Shown: positions 43,833 through 55,698, counted from the first letter of the stretch. The stretch is 64,000 nt of DNA from Medicago truncatula (GCF_003473485.1 NC_053043.1:39470576-39534575); one strand, 5' to 3'. Notes: generated from the sequence alone by a model not told the origin. Numbers and translations: made by a program.

Positions 43833-46800
43833 ATGGAGGTTGTGCAAGAGAATCTCCAAATTCCCGAAAAAATAGAATACACCACCCTCACTCCCCTTCC
43901 TCTTCCTCTCACCGCCGATGATTCCCCAGATTCCGATAACCACGAACAATACTCCGTTTTCCGCAACGAAATCTCTCTCGACACCCCCCAAGTCAATTCG
44001 GTTTCTTCTACTGCCATAGATTTCTTCTCCCTCGACGTCGCTGATGAAATTGAACCCGAAGACAACCTCCCGGAGCCTGTCACGCCTGTTGAGCCGAAGA
44101 CACCGGCTATCGAACACGAGGTGAAGCTAGAGAATGGTTGGTTTCGTGGGGATTGTAAATTCAAAAGCCCTATGCTTCAGCTTCATAAAGGTGTGAAATT
44201 TAAACCCTTTAACCTATTGGGTTTTGTTTTGGTGCATTGTAAATTCTAAAAAAAATGTATTTTGGTGTGCAGAGATAGTGGATTTTTGTGAGTTTTTGTC
44301 ACCTACTCCAGAAGAGAAAGCTAAACGTGATGCGGCAATTGAATCTGTTTTTGAAGTTATTAAACATATTTGGCCTCATTGTCAGGTATTAATGACATCA
44401 TTTAACTATTGTATATCTAGTGTTGTTTATTGCCGATCGTGGACAATAGGAGGTTTGTTCAAATTATAGTGATGTAGGCCGTTGTAGTTAATAGTGTTTG
44501 GTAAAACAATAGCGATTTGTTCAAATTCTGCTATGCAATAACGTTGTAGCGCCACTATTTAATAACAATGTGTATATCCCTTTTAATTTTATTTTATTTT
44601 TATTTTATTTGTAAGTTTTAGATTCAATAAAAAATGTGATTTCCTTACTTTCAGGTTGAAGTTTTTGGGTCTTTCAGGACAGGGTTGTATCTTCCAACTA
44701 GTGATATTGATGTAAGTAATCCTGTTGACGTTGAACTGAACCTTCTCTTTGAACTAGGTCATGTATGGATTAACAACTTAAGTAAGCTCATAAGTGCTCG
44801 TCATTTAGAAATTCTTGTGGAGTATAAGCTATTTCTATAATAAAAGATAAAGTAGAGTGAAGTTGTTTTTATGTTATAAGCTGTTTTCATATGTTATTCT
44901 TGAAAGCTTGTGGAAATAAGCTGAAAACAAGCTCTTCAAACAGTCTCATAAGGGCTTGTTCCAGTTGATAAGCTTAAATAAGTTGATCCAAATAGATCCT
45001 AGTATGTGTGGCTGGTTGATTGATAGATACATTGTTGATATTATTTAATCTTTTGACTGCAGGTTGTGATTTTGAAATCAGGCTTACCAAAACCACAGAT
45101 TGGTTTGAATGCAATTTCTAGATCATTGTCACAAAGGAGCATGGCTAAAAAGATACAGGTCTGTGGCTATTCAAATATCAGTGTTTTCATTACCAATAAC
45201 AAGTTGTAGGCAAGATTAAGTTTCTGATGTTTTGCTTGTCAATCTTTACCAGGTCATTGGAAAGGCTCGCGTGCCAATTATTAAATTTGTTGAAAGGAAG
45301 AGTTGTCTTTCCTTTGATATAAGGTTCAACGACAGTCTCTTCTTTGATTTTGGATTGCTAGATTTTCCTTCTGCTTGATTGTTATATGGTTATGCCACTT
45401 GATAAATGATGATATTAGATGTTAGTTGGGTTATTTAACTTGAACCTCTTTGCATATGTTGAATTTTTGTGATTTCTATATTTGCATAAACTGCCAATTA
45501 ACACCACCGAAAAATATATGATGACTTTCAATTTATTGTCTGCATATTGTGGAATGGGGCATTTTTGCAAGGAGAGTAGACCTGTGGATTCTGTAGTACG
45601 GAGCAATGTAGTCAGGATCAAGATCCTACATAGGATTGGTCGGCCGGTGATGGAACGTAAACACGAGGAACGTAACACGGTTTGTAAGAACCCACTCAAG
45701 GGCAAAATTGTAACTTCACATACACACAAACATAAAAATTATATAACAAGAGCAAAATCACTTATAAATCATAAGTGCCCTTTCAAAAAAAAATAAATCA
45801 TAAGTGCATTAAACTAAGCATAAGTGCATTAAACTCATCTCTACTAGTTCCCTCTTGATCTCTACTAGTTCCCTCTCTATTAGTTCCAGCCAAATTAAAA
45901 ACTGCATAGCTTTCTTGACATTCGCAGGAACCATTCGACAAGGCAGAACATCTCTGCTAGTTCCTGCCAATGATACTTCACTGTGTAAGCACTTCATGTA
46001 ATTGTATACTCACAGAAATTACACTTCACCCTTCTTGATTCTGTAATTGTAGTAAAAAACGAGTGCCTTGTCGAATCTATTGATGCAAGATCAAGAAGGG
46101 TGAAGTGTAAATTCTGTGAGTATGCAATTACAAAAAGTGCTTACAGAGTGAAGCATCATTTGGCAGGAACTAGCAAGAGATGTTCTGCCTTGTCGAATGG
46201 TTCATGCGAATGTCAAGAAAGCTGTGCAGTTTTTTAATTTGGCTTGAACTAATAGAGAGAGAACTAGTAGAGATGAAGAGGGAACTGGTAGAGATGAGAA
46301 ACTTATTTTGATTATGAATATGAGGAATGATGATTATGACTTATTAACTTAGTTTAATGCACTTATGATTTATAAGTTTTTTTTTGAAAGGGCACTTATG
46401 ATTTATAAGTTATTTAGCTCTTGTAATGTAAGTTTTGTTTTTTGAAATTTTATGATTGTGTGTGCGCGCATGTGAAGTTACAATTTTGCCCTTGAGTGGA
46501 TTATTACGAACCGTGTTTACGTTTCTTCACCGACCGATCCTGACTACATTGGACACATCTGTCATGGGATAATTTCTGTGACACGATATATTTGTACCAT
46601 ATGAAGTAGTTTTGTTCTTCTTGTTCATTAATTTATCATTGGTGTACATCAAAATTCTGCTTAATTCCCTGTATTTTTTGTATTTCCATCATGCGGCCAT
46701 CACTTGTTTTTCTTCCATCATGCATTTATGTTTCTTATCATGGCGTAGCTGAATACTTATAGGCCATATAACAACCACAGTATTAATTTTCATAACAATA

Positions 46801-49220
46801 ATTTTTAATATTACTTGCAAGTTACAATTACATTATTCTTTGTGTATTATTACTAAGTGCATGGTCACATGGCTCTATATTGAAATGTTGTATTATTGCT
46901 CGAAATTGTCTCCATAAAAACCATTTGAATTTATTTCAATGTTATTCTTTTTTTTTTCTTCTCCAAAAGCTCAATATGACTGATCCATTGTGTAATTTTT
47001 TTTCCTTTTCAGTTTTGACTTAGAGAACGGACCGAAGGCTGCCGAGTATATTCAGGTTTGTATTTATTATTTCCACTACTTAGTTTCAAGATTTATTTTC
47101 TAATTTTGAATTTTGATAGAAACTATTAGGAAAGCTTGGTTGAATTTTTCAGTTTCCACTATTATGATAGAACATATGTCATAGTTTGATCCATGTAACC
47201 GACCCCACTTACTGGGATAAAGCTTGGTTGTTGTTGTTGTAGTAGTTGGTGTGGAGAATGTAATATATATAATTTGATGAATTTACAAAATAATTAGAAA
47301 CCAAAGATTATGATTGTATGAAATTCTATTTCTAAAACATAGATTTATGTAAGTTTTGTTTAAATTTTCCTGTAAATAGATAATGGGAGAAAATGATTGT
47401 ATGTAATTCTTACACAGATAAGTGGTTTAAGTTATTATTGACCGTGTTACATTGATTGAGGTGAAAACAAGTTGATAATTACATAAACAAATACAACATC
47501 TTCGAAGCATATAATAACACACCACCATTGCATCATTCTCCTTTCGTGTAGGATCTAATTACTAGTTTGTATGTGGTACTTGACTTATTTCCAGTTTGTT
47601 CTTATATTTTAATTACATATATATTGCAGGATGCAGTGGCTAAGTGGCCACCATTACGGCCATTGTGTTTGATTTTAAAAGTATTTTTACAACAAAGAGA
47701 ACTTAATGAGGTATGAGTTTTTCTTAAAATATGATGTCTCTGTTGCAGTTATCTGTGCCCTTGTCTGCCTAACGGAAGATTCTTGTAAAGTATGCAGGTA
47801 TATTCTGGTGGGATTGGTTCTTATGCTCTCCTGACCATGCTGATGGCAATGTTGCGGGTTAGTGATTATTAAATGTGCTTATGCAGTTCACTTTTTTTAC
47901 TTGGCCTTCATCATAAGGCTTCCTTGTGTTTTGGCGCTGCATAGAGTTCAATACATTTCTTTTCAACCTATGTCATCTCTAAGTTTGTGACCACTATATG
48001 TTTCAGAATGTCCGACAGAGCCAAGCTTCTGCAGAGCACAACTTAGGGCTCCTTTTGGTGCGTATCTTATGAATAACAGTTTTTCATTGTTTCCTAAGTG
48101 CCATGCAGTTAAAAGTCCATGAACGACATGTTATATTATTTTAAATATTTTTGATGTTTTAAAAAAGAGAAAATGTGAAATAATCCTGCATTGCATGCCT
48201 TTCATTGGATGTCTCCTATTTTGGTTGTAAAATTTGATATATATATCAAAATTTTCCTTCTGATAACACATTATTTTTCTTCGGGGAAATTAGGTACATT
48301 TTTTCGATATTTATGGACGTAAATTGAATACCTCAGATGTTGGTGTAGATTGTAATGGAGAAGGCACCTTTTTCCAAAAGAGTAGTCGAGGGTAAGGAAT
48401 TGGATATAATTTGCAAAGAAATGTGATTTTAATTATTGTATAATAAAAAACTGACCTTTTCCCCTTTTCATCTCAGGTTTTACAACAAAGCACGGCCATT
48501 GCTTCTCGGAATTCAGGATCCACAGGTTCTCTTTGATTAACCGCCTTTTGTCTTTTTAAAGTCAATTTTTTATTGTCGGGCAGATCAAATAAACCAAGAA
48601 AATTGTCATATTTTGAAGATGGTATTCATGATTTTCCTCCATTTACTGTTTGCATTTATCATTAACTAGATTATTTGAATTCTGGACTGTAACTTTTTTT
48701 ATTAATGAATGTATTTTGCGGGTGGTGGTGTGGATATAATATGCTGACTTCACTCTAGTCCTTGTTTAGTTTGTTTTATTGGAGTTATATTTCTTGATGC
48801 AAACTGAACTGCTTTGTTGTATTCTTGAGTTTTCCTTGGATATCTCCTTTGTTTTCGTTAATGTCGGAGGAGAAATTTGAAAATCTTCCCTCATTCAAAC
48901 TCTCCAGGCTGCATTTTTTGTGCTCTATGCTTCCCTTTGTTGGTCCCTCAACTTAGCAAGCAATTCATTATTTCCATTTCCAAGTCATGTCTGCCTGTTT
49001 TTTTGGGAGCAAATGCATTTTATATTTTATGAAAAAATAGATTAAGAATGAGAATAGACTATATAGAGGGTATTTGCCTACCTTGAAGGCAAGAAACAGA
49101 ATGATTAGTGAATTGGAGATTATCTAATCAGCAGTTGAAAATTGTCCTATAAGTCCGCCTTTCTCTATTTTCTGCAGTAAATGCCTTGCAATAATTTTTT
49201 TTCATCAATGCATTTTAATT

Positions 49221-49284
<64 letters not shown>

Positions 49285-50227
49285 CTGAAGTGAATAGACT
49301 TGTATTATTTTGTGCATCAAAATAAATTGTTATTTCAGAGTTTTTTTTAATGATTAAAATTTTCTTTTTGCTGAATCAGACTCCAGACAATGACATTGGG
49401 AAGAATTCCTTCAATTACTTCCAGGTTTGTTTTTATCCCCTAGTAAATAATATTTATGATACTTCTATAGTAAATGTTGTCCTAAGGATTAAAGTTTGGA
49501 GATACCAATGCAATAGTGTTTTTTTTTTTTAATACATTCCATCTAATTTAAGCATATTTGCCTAGTTCCCTCTGCAGAACTTGGATGATTCACTGCACAA
49601 TTACTAAGAAAATTTAAATGACTTCAAGATTTGTCCTGTGTTTGCTTCTACATTTTGTCACTGTCGTTCTTTGTCTTTTTTGCGTATTGTTTTGAAGGAA
49701 AATCTATATCCTTCTGTCTTAAAACAAAATGATATGTATGTGTTTTAGGCATTCATCTTCGTTCAAATGGGGCTGAAATGTAATTCTTTTTATTATTCCT
49801 GCAGGTCAGGTCAGCGTTTTTAATGGCTTACTCAACTTTAACAAATCCCAAGGTCATCCTGAGCTTAGGACCTAATAGGAGCATCCTTGGCACTATAATT
49901 AGACCAGACCCCGTCTTGATGGAGCGCAAAGGGGGGTCAAACGGAGAAATGACTTTTAATAGTTTACTCCCCGGTGCTGGTGAGCCAATACGACAGCAGT
50001 ACGGAGAGCATGATATGTTATGCAATTGGCAGTTAGATTTTGAAGAAGAACCACTACCTCGTGGAGACGGAGATAACACCCCTGCGGAGCCCAGCACACG
50101 CTCTTCCAGGAAAAAGAGAAAATCTGCATCTAAGGAGAATAAGGAAAATGGATCTGTGACAGAAAACGGTGTACATAAGAAACATAAGAAAAAACGGGTT
50201 AAACAGAGGTTAGAGGCCAGTTGCTGA
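43833..50227 (+). CDS. TRL: TRF4/5-type non-canonical poly(A) polymerase, 13 exons, 514 aa
   Basis: Exons read from splice sites: 43833-44190, 44273-44385, 44655-44711, 45063-45158, 45253-45323, 47013-47055, 47630-47710, 47798-47857, 48007-48057, 48294-48391, 48477-48525, 49380-49424, 49805-50227; all joins keep frame. After an acidic N-terminus, the nucleotidyltransferase core shows GSFRTGLYLPTSDID (residues 162-176, catalytic D174 and D176) and the third Asp at about 230 (LSFDIS). The central region matches PAPD5/TRF4 (FLQQRELNE, GGIGSYALLTML), then comes the PAP-associated domain (LGLLLVHFFDIYG). The C-terminus is Lys/Arg-rich (KKHKKKRVKQ), likely nuclear or nucleolar targeting. The family adds short A-tails to aberrant or precursor RNAs for exosome decay; the Arabidopsis relative TRL acts on rRNA precursors. 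Intron 5 carries a 0.95-kb foldback element. Confidence 0.92.
45604..46551. mobile_element. inverted-repeat (foldback) element carrying a BED zinc finger on both arms, inside intron 5 of the poly(A) polymerase gene
   Basis: Outer arms start CAATGTAGTCAGGATC (45604) and end with its complement (46551). They pair with interruptions through 'CACTCAAGGGCAAAATTGTAA' and 'CACTTATGATTTATAAG' to a centre near 46040-46088. The right arm, read forward from about 46083, encodes a BED-type zinc finger (VKCKFCEY, then KHHLAGTSKRC). The left arm holds the same region inverted, with more changes. BED fingers are the DNA-binding heads of hAT transposases, so this is probably a captured or deleted transposase end duplicated in inverted orientation. 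No flanking target duplication is obvious at these borders. Confidence 0.75.
47191..47244 (+). mobile_element. 3' tail of an RTE-type LINE or similar retroelement
   Basis: 'CCCCACTTACTGGGATAAAG' followed by 'CTTGGTTGTTGTTGTTGT' resembles the common plant retroelement tail of a short hairpin plus (TTG)n. Only the tail is present, in intron 6 of the poly(A) polymerase gene. Confidence 0.45.
49227..49282. repeat. (TA)28 microsatellite in intron 11 of the poly(A) polymerase gene
   Basis: An uninterrupted TA dinucleotide run of 56 bases, about 100 bases upstream of the intron's 3' splice site. It is likely length-polymorphic. Confidence 0.95.
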
Positions 50228-50570
50228 GGTATTGTAATATGATCAGTGGTTTATAGAAGTGCAGGAACAAGGCAACACAATCACAGACAAATTTGAGGCC
50301 AAAATGACCCTACAATGTGAGCTCTATTTATGCCTGGGTGGGTACCCACAGAGAAGTGCCTTCACTGTGTAACATATCAAGGATACGGAATCATTTCCAT
50401 GATTTATTAAAATTTCTTTATACAGAAATCAATTTTGCTAGTATCATATACCACAAGTTGAATGGGAATGCCCTCAAATTGTAATGTAAGTCAATTCAAA
50501 AGTTTGCTAAGCATGTATTCTTTCATTTGCTGCTGAACAATATTGACTATGTTAACTTAAAACATTTTTC

Positions 50571-50741
50571 TTCTCAATATGGTGATCGTTATTTTAGTAT
50601 TTTATGAATCATGTGCATTATTTTTAAGGAAAATGATCTTATTTTTATTACTAACTCTTATAAGTATCGGTATTTTCTTCATTTTTCTTCAATATGGTGA
50701 TCGTTATTTTAGTATTTTATGAATCATGTGCATTATTTCTC
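50571..50741. repeat. direct repeat of about 55 bp upstream of the Trx s-like cluster
   Basis: 'CAATATGGTGATCGTTATTT' followed by 'TAGTATTTTATGAATCATGTGCATTATTT' occurs at about 50576-50624 and again at 50691-50739. A shortened form ('GAACCATGTGCATTATTTTAG') appears twice at 52691-52740, upstream of the second Trx gene. The repeat therefore tracks the Trx duplication unit. Confidence 0.75.
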
Positions 50742-50915
50742 CAGCATTGTTTTTTTGAGGTTCTCCCAGTACATATATTTTGTTTATTTCACTCATTAAA
50801 AAAGTTGGTATATGGTTAAACGTACCCATTTTATACATTGAGAGATACATATACATATTCAATCAAACATGGACAATCGTTGTATTTTTAAATGATGGTG
50901 TACCACTTTTGGGTC

Positions 50916-50923
50916 TATAAAAT
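50916..50923 (+). promoter_or_regulatory. TATA box of the first Trx s-like gene
   Basis: TATAAAAT lies 73 bases before the ATG at 50996, inside a segment (50893-50990) almost identical to 53081-53190 in front of the second gene, so the core promoter was duplicated with the gene. Confidence 0.7.
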
Positions 50924-50995
50924 AACAATGATGAAAGTTTGAAAACAAGAAAACTCTACTTCAATTGTCTCTCACACAGTCATACTTGTTCTTCC

Positions 50996-51671
50996 ATGGC
51001 CACCGTCACATTAGCAATGTCTTCCTTCATCATTTTAATACTTTTTCACACTCTTTCGTCATCCATGGCCACTGCACAACTCGAATCCTTACCAAGTTAC
51101 CTCCTCAGTGCCACCACTCGAGATGCTTTCGATGGAGGTTTGATTTTAATTATAATCCCAATATTTGCTGTTGAGAATTTTTTTTTTTTTTAGACGAAGT
51201 GACAAGTACCACAATATTTTGTTTTAGATCCATAAAAAAATAAGTTTGTGCCGAGTTAATAAACTTTGATGTTGTCATTGGATATTGCAGTGGCTTCCTG
51301 TTACCGATGAAAGTTTTGGTTCCCTTGTCCTTAAATCTAAGACTCTTGTGTTGGTGGAATTCTATGCTCCATGGTGTGAGTCCTGCAAAAATACTCATTC
51401 CATAATGGTTGAGCTGGCAAATGATTATGAGGGTAAGGTCGAGTTTTACAAACTAAATATGGATGACAATCAAAATATTCCTGTTGAATATGGGATTCAA
51501 GGTATTCCAACTGTCATTTTCTTCAAGAATGGTGAACAAGTAGATATAATTGTTGGTCATGTAACCAAGGCAACATTTATCGATCGTATTGAACAATACA
51601 TATATGAGAGGGCAAACAAACAAGGCTCCATCAAACCAATTATGTCAAGTTTGGATGTTTTGCTTTCTTGA
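50996..51671 (+). pseudogene. Trx s-like secretory thioredoxin gene, frameshifted at the start of exon 2
   Basis: Exon 1 (50996-51137) encodes a signal peptide (SSFIILILFHTLSSSMATAQ) and short linker. Exon 2 (51291-51671) encodes a full thioredoxin fold with VEFYAPWCESCK and, later, GIQGIPTVIFFKNGE. Exon 1 ends one base into a codon, as in the two relatives. In this copy exon 2 has one extra base just after the acceptor (TGGCTTCCTGTTACC against TGGCTCCTATTACT in the second gene), so the join meets TGA within seven codons. Everything downstream is open and carries a C-terminal extension of about 25 residues (ending VLLS) not in the other two. The active site is CESC instead of CGPC. Either a recent pseudogene, an alternative splice, or a single-base sequence error. 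Confidence 0.8.
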
Positions 51672-53107
51672 ATAATGATTTGTGGTTTTTCAATAAAAAA
51701 AAAGTATAATAATTTATGGGGTGATTTGCATATTGTGGTTTTTAGATTTTTGTTTTGTTTTGTTGTGTATATGAGTTTATTTGTTGTTGTAGCTTGTGAT
51801 TATTTGAGTTCATAAATTTAACGTCTGTTTCACAATATGAATTGTAAATAAGTTTAAAGGCGATCAATCAATAAAAACATTAAATATAAAGATAATAAAA
51901 ATAATTCGATAAGCTTCATCAATAACAGAAGATCAAATCAAATAACAAAAGTTTTCATCTAGTTCTGCTCTTTCCTAACAACAAGGGTTTAGTTACTCAT
52001 AACAAATACACAAGAGAAAGATATCAAAGAAGAATTACAAGAACAATCCATAAACGATTCTTGGTAAACCTCCTTCAATGATGTTAGGAACAAACCTCCT
52101 CGGTGTTTCTCTGCTAGGGCACACATGTCTAAACTCAAATATGATCAAATGATGCCTACAATTTGATTAAAAATGTATTTATCATGTATTTGGCCCCACA
52201 CCGGGCATTTTGTCCTGTATGGGATGCCTAGTGATGTTGTAAATTGTTAGATTCGAAAAACATCACAACATTGCGCTACTGCTGGGGCGACTAGCGCCCA
52301 CTTTCATGGACCCAGTGCTTGTGAATGCATTCTTGGTGCTTAGGGCTCCAAAATACGTCTTTTTCACCCCTTTATGTTTCAAATTGGGTTTAAATAGCTT
52401 CATGAAATTAGTAGACATGTATGTTAGCTTTAATTTAGGTTGTTTTACTCCATTTGAATATCAACAACTCGAGATATGATTAAAATACTACACATGTGTC
52501 ATATTGCGATTTCATGAGATTTTAGAAGCATTGCACTAAACAGAAGAAAGAAAACATAATTATGCAAAAGTTAATGAAGAAAGCGGGAGAATTAAAACTT
52601 TATTAAAATTAATCCAAAATCAACACAAAATTAAAAGAAATAAACTAAACAACTGACTTAAATAAATAACTCTAAAAACTACAGTTGGTGAGAACCATGT
52701 GCATTATTTTAGTATTGCATGAACCATGTGCATTATTTTTGGCTAAAATTTCACCCGTTTAATTAATCAACCAACCAACTATTGAATACTTTGATGCAAA
52801 AATACTTGTAAACATGCTTGCGTTGACAATTTTAGTATGTTGTCAATATCATAAATTAATAAAAAGTAAATTTATTAACTTGGAATGAAGTGATAAATAA
52901 GTAGAATCAATTTTATCAAACAAATAATTTGTTGACAAATAAAATAGGTAACTCGTGGAACAGAAGATGTAGTATAGTATAATACTCAGCAAAGGAAACG
53001 TGCAGTAGCAGTAGTGTATGAACTTTGAAAAGATTTAAAAATTTGTCACATACAAGAAATGTAGCACTTCCCTTCCTTTTTAAATGAAGGTGTACCACTT
53101 TTGGGTC
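51672..53107. other. spacer between the first two Trx s-like genes
   Basis: 3' flank of the first gene, then about 1.2 kb without recognisable genes. A GC-richer island around 52260-52330 ('GCGACTAGCGCCCAC') has no coding content I could identify. The duplicated promoter segment begins near 53081. Confidence 0.45.
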
Positions 53108-53115
53108 TATAAAAT
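53108..53115 (+). promoter_or_regulatory. TATA box of the second Trx s-like gene
   Basis: TATAAAAT 78 bases before the ATG at 53193, in the same sequence context as the first gene's TATA box. Confidence 0.7.
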
Positions 53116-53192
53116 AACAATGATGAAAGTTTGAAAACAAGAAAACTCTACTTCAATTGTCTCTCTCTCACACAGTCATACTTGTTCATGCC

Positions 53193-53791
53193 ATGGCCAC
53201 CGTCACATTAGCAATGTCTTCCTTCATCATTTTAATACTTTTTCACACTCTTTCGTCATCCATGGCCACCGTACAACTCGAATCCTTACCAAGTTACCTC
53301 CTCAGTGCCGCCGATGCTTCCGATGGAGGTTTGGTTTTAATTATTAACCCAATATTTGTATTTTTTTCGTTTGCAGACGAAGTGACAAGTACCGCAATAT
53401 TCTGTTTTAGATTTGTTAAAAAATGAGTTAGTGGCAGGTTAATAAAACTTTGATGTTATTATTCGATATTGCAGTGGCTCCTATTACTGATGAAACTTTT
53501 GGTTCCATCGTCCCTATGTCTAAGAATCTCGTGTTGGTGGAATTCTATGCTCCATGGTGTGGCCAAGAATGCATAAACATACATTCCATAATGGTTGAGC
53601 TGGCAAATGATTATGCTGGTAAGGTCGATTTTTACAAACTCAATATTGATGAGAATCCATATATTACTAATAGATATGGGATTCAAAATCTTCCAACTGT
53701 GGTTTTCATCAAGTATGGTATGCAGAGAGATAGACTTGTTGGATATGTACCGAAAGCAACATTTATCGAACTTATTCAACTATCAATATGA
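53193..53791 (+). CDS. Trx s-like secretory thioredoxin with a CxxxC active site, two exons, 150 aa
   Basis: Exons 53193-53328 and 53475-53791, GT..AG intron, frame kept (join reads ASDG-VAPITDE). The signal peptide spans about residues 8-28 (MSSFIILILFHTLSSSMA). The thioredoxin domain runs from PITDETFGSIV to the end, with VEFYAPWCGQECINIHS at the active-site position and the cis-Pro segment GIQNLPTVVFIKYG. The redox motif is CGQEC, one residue longer than the normal CxxC, so ordinary dithiol chemistry is doubtful. Signal peptide, legume context and m-type-like fold fit the Trx s group, which goes to the endoplasmic reticulum/secretory route and is linked to nodule symbiosis. The exact orthologue cannot be named from sequence alone. 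In-frame ATGs upstream of 53193 are less likely starts. Confidence 0.85.
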
Positions 53792-54173
53792 GATGGCAAA
53801 CAAACAAGGCTTCAGCTTGTATAAATGCTATTTATACATCTCATTAAACCAATATTATGGTTTTTAAATAATTACAGTGACCTACTAAGCATGAGTACTT
53901 GGAAAAAAAGAATAAGTCTTTGTATCAGATATGTATTCGGTACTTGTCGAAACTTTGTTTTTCTTTATTTTTCTTTGCGAGTGAAATTATGACTTTATGA
54001 TATATAAACATAACAGTGTAATGTTATTTGTGTATTTGAGTTTATTTGTTGGTGTAAGTTGTAAGCAAACTATATTTTTTGATGAGTAATACTATCCACG
54101 GATTAAAATAAAAATAAAGAAAGGGAAACGTAAACAACGAGGCCATATGAGAACGGACCCTCTAAACTTCGAG

Positions 54174-55101
54174 CAGGGCCGTCTCTATAAATTTGGAGGT
54201 TCGGCTCTCAAATAAAAATAGGCCCATGATATAAATTAGTAGTAAAATGTCTAGAAGATTTATCTCTAGAAACCTTCACAATAGTAAAATTTCTTTTAGG
54301 CCTTTTGTGGCTAATAACTCGATCATTTTAGACTTGCCAGAATCCTAATTTCTTGGATCAAATACATCTACACCAATGTGAGATCATTAACATTATCAAC
54401 ATTTTCATTATCATCTAACATGATTCAACCAAGTTAAATTAGCATGTGACATTTCAAAACCTAGTTAAATTAGCATATAACCACTTATTCAATTGAATGG
54501 CAAGGATTAGAAACATATCATGTGTATTCTCATCCACCCTATAAGGCTATAACCATCTCGTTGACTCAATTTTCCCAATTCATTCGTTAAAACCATTCCT
54601 TTTTATTATTGTTAAATTAAATTAAATTGCATCATCATTTTTCAGTAACAATAAATTGAAGTGGCTTTATCATGTTTTGTTTTTGTGAAATTTCATAATT
54701 TTGCTCATATCAACATAATAGTAATGAAATTAGGAAAGAAGAATAAGTAATTAGTAAAGAGCAATTTTGAAACCAAACTTCAATTGCGTTTCTCTTTCTC
54801 CCCTTTTGGTGTTCAATAAAAAATCAAAGAAAGGAGAACTAGAGGATATATGGAGGTTTGATTGGTGGTGGTGACGGGTGTGTGTGGCGGTGCACGGCTG
54901 AGAGATGGAGGTTGGGCGGGGACACAAGGTTGGGGAGAACTGAGAATAAGAGGTTTGAAAGAAAGAAACACCACTGTAACGAGAGAGATTAGGGAAAGTG
55001 TTTTTTTTTTTTTTTTGCTTTAAGTTGAATGAGTATTGGACTACAATTTTTTTGAGGCCCAGCTCGGTTGAGCTGGTTGCATCTTCTTAAGGACGGTCCT
55101 G
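54174..55101. mobile_element. non-autonomous hAT transposon, 928 bp, perfect 8-bp target duplication
   Basis: Ends CAGGGCCGTC and GACGGTCCTG are inverted repeats with one mismatch. ACTTCGAG is repeated exactly outside them (54166-54173 and 55102-55109). CAGGG-type ends with an 8-bp duplication are diagnostic of the hAT superfamily. The interior contains no transposase. It has a G-rich stretch at 54855-54945 (GGTGGTGGTGACGGG, GGCGGGGACACAAGG) that could be captured DNA. Confidence 0.92.
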
Positions 55102-55410
55102 ACTTCGAGACGAATCAAACGAAATTGAAGAAATGTTTATGTATGGCAAATAGTTTTTTTTTAGGCGATGAAACGTTTGAAAATTAAGAAGTTAATAGAT
55201 AAGAAGGATAGCCAAAATTGTTTAAAAAAGAAGAAGAAAGTAATAATGAAACTTAATTAATCGGTAATCGTGAAAAGAGCAAAGACTTGAGTGAGTGTTT
55301 GTGACCGATTGCTAAATTGCCTATATCACACCTTTTATTTGATATGAATTCACTTTCGTACCATTGGTTTGGATACGCACTACACAATTCTTGAAGTAGT
55401 ATATTTTTTT

Positions 55411-55470
55411 TATGATGGTCGAGATTTGAACCTCGTACCTTGCATATATCATGCATTATCCATATCAACT
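55411..55470 (-). repeat. SINE-like fragment, minus strand
   Basis: On the minus strand: '..AATGCATGATATATGCAAGG' then 'TACGAGGTTCAAATCTCGAC', the B-box part of the same tRNA-derived family as 42622-42715. Confidence 0.4.
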
Positions 55471-55666
55471 TCTTGAAATAGTATATAGTATATACCTAAT
55501 TGACACACTTTTGAGTTTGTGATCGGTAATACACATTTTATCTTGTCTAGATAAAAATTATGCCCAACACAACAGCTTACCATAACAAGTAGTCCCCTTT
55601 TTTAATAAATAAATAATAATTATTATGAAAAATAGTTTCACAATAAAACGTTAAAACTTATTGTTA

Positions 55667-55698
55667 CTAGAACCATGACCCGTGCTGATGCACGGGTC
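55667..55698 (-). mobile_element. Helitron 3' terminus (hairpin plus CTAG)
   Basis: On the minus strand a perfect 9-bp stem GACCCGTGC / GCACGGGTC with loop ATCA is followed by six bases and CTAG, with T outside. This is the canonical Helitron 3' end (hairpin about 10 bases before CTRR, insertion next to T). The helicase remnant at 55880-56263 lies on the same strand just inside it, which makes the call strong. Confidence 0.88.

Noticed and set aside
45482..45997. Open frames of 60-104 codons inside intron 5 of the poly(A) polymerase gene
   Set aside because: They lie in the arm of the inverted-repeat element and have no coding similarity apart from the degraded inverted BED region.
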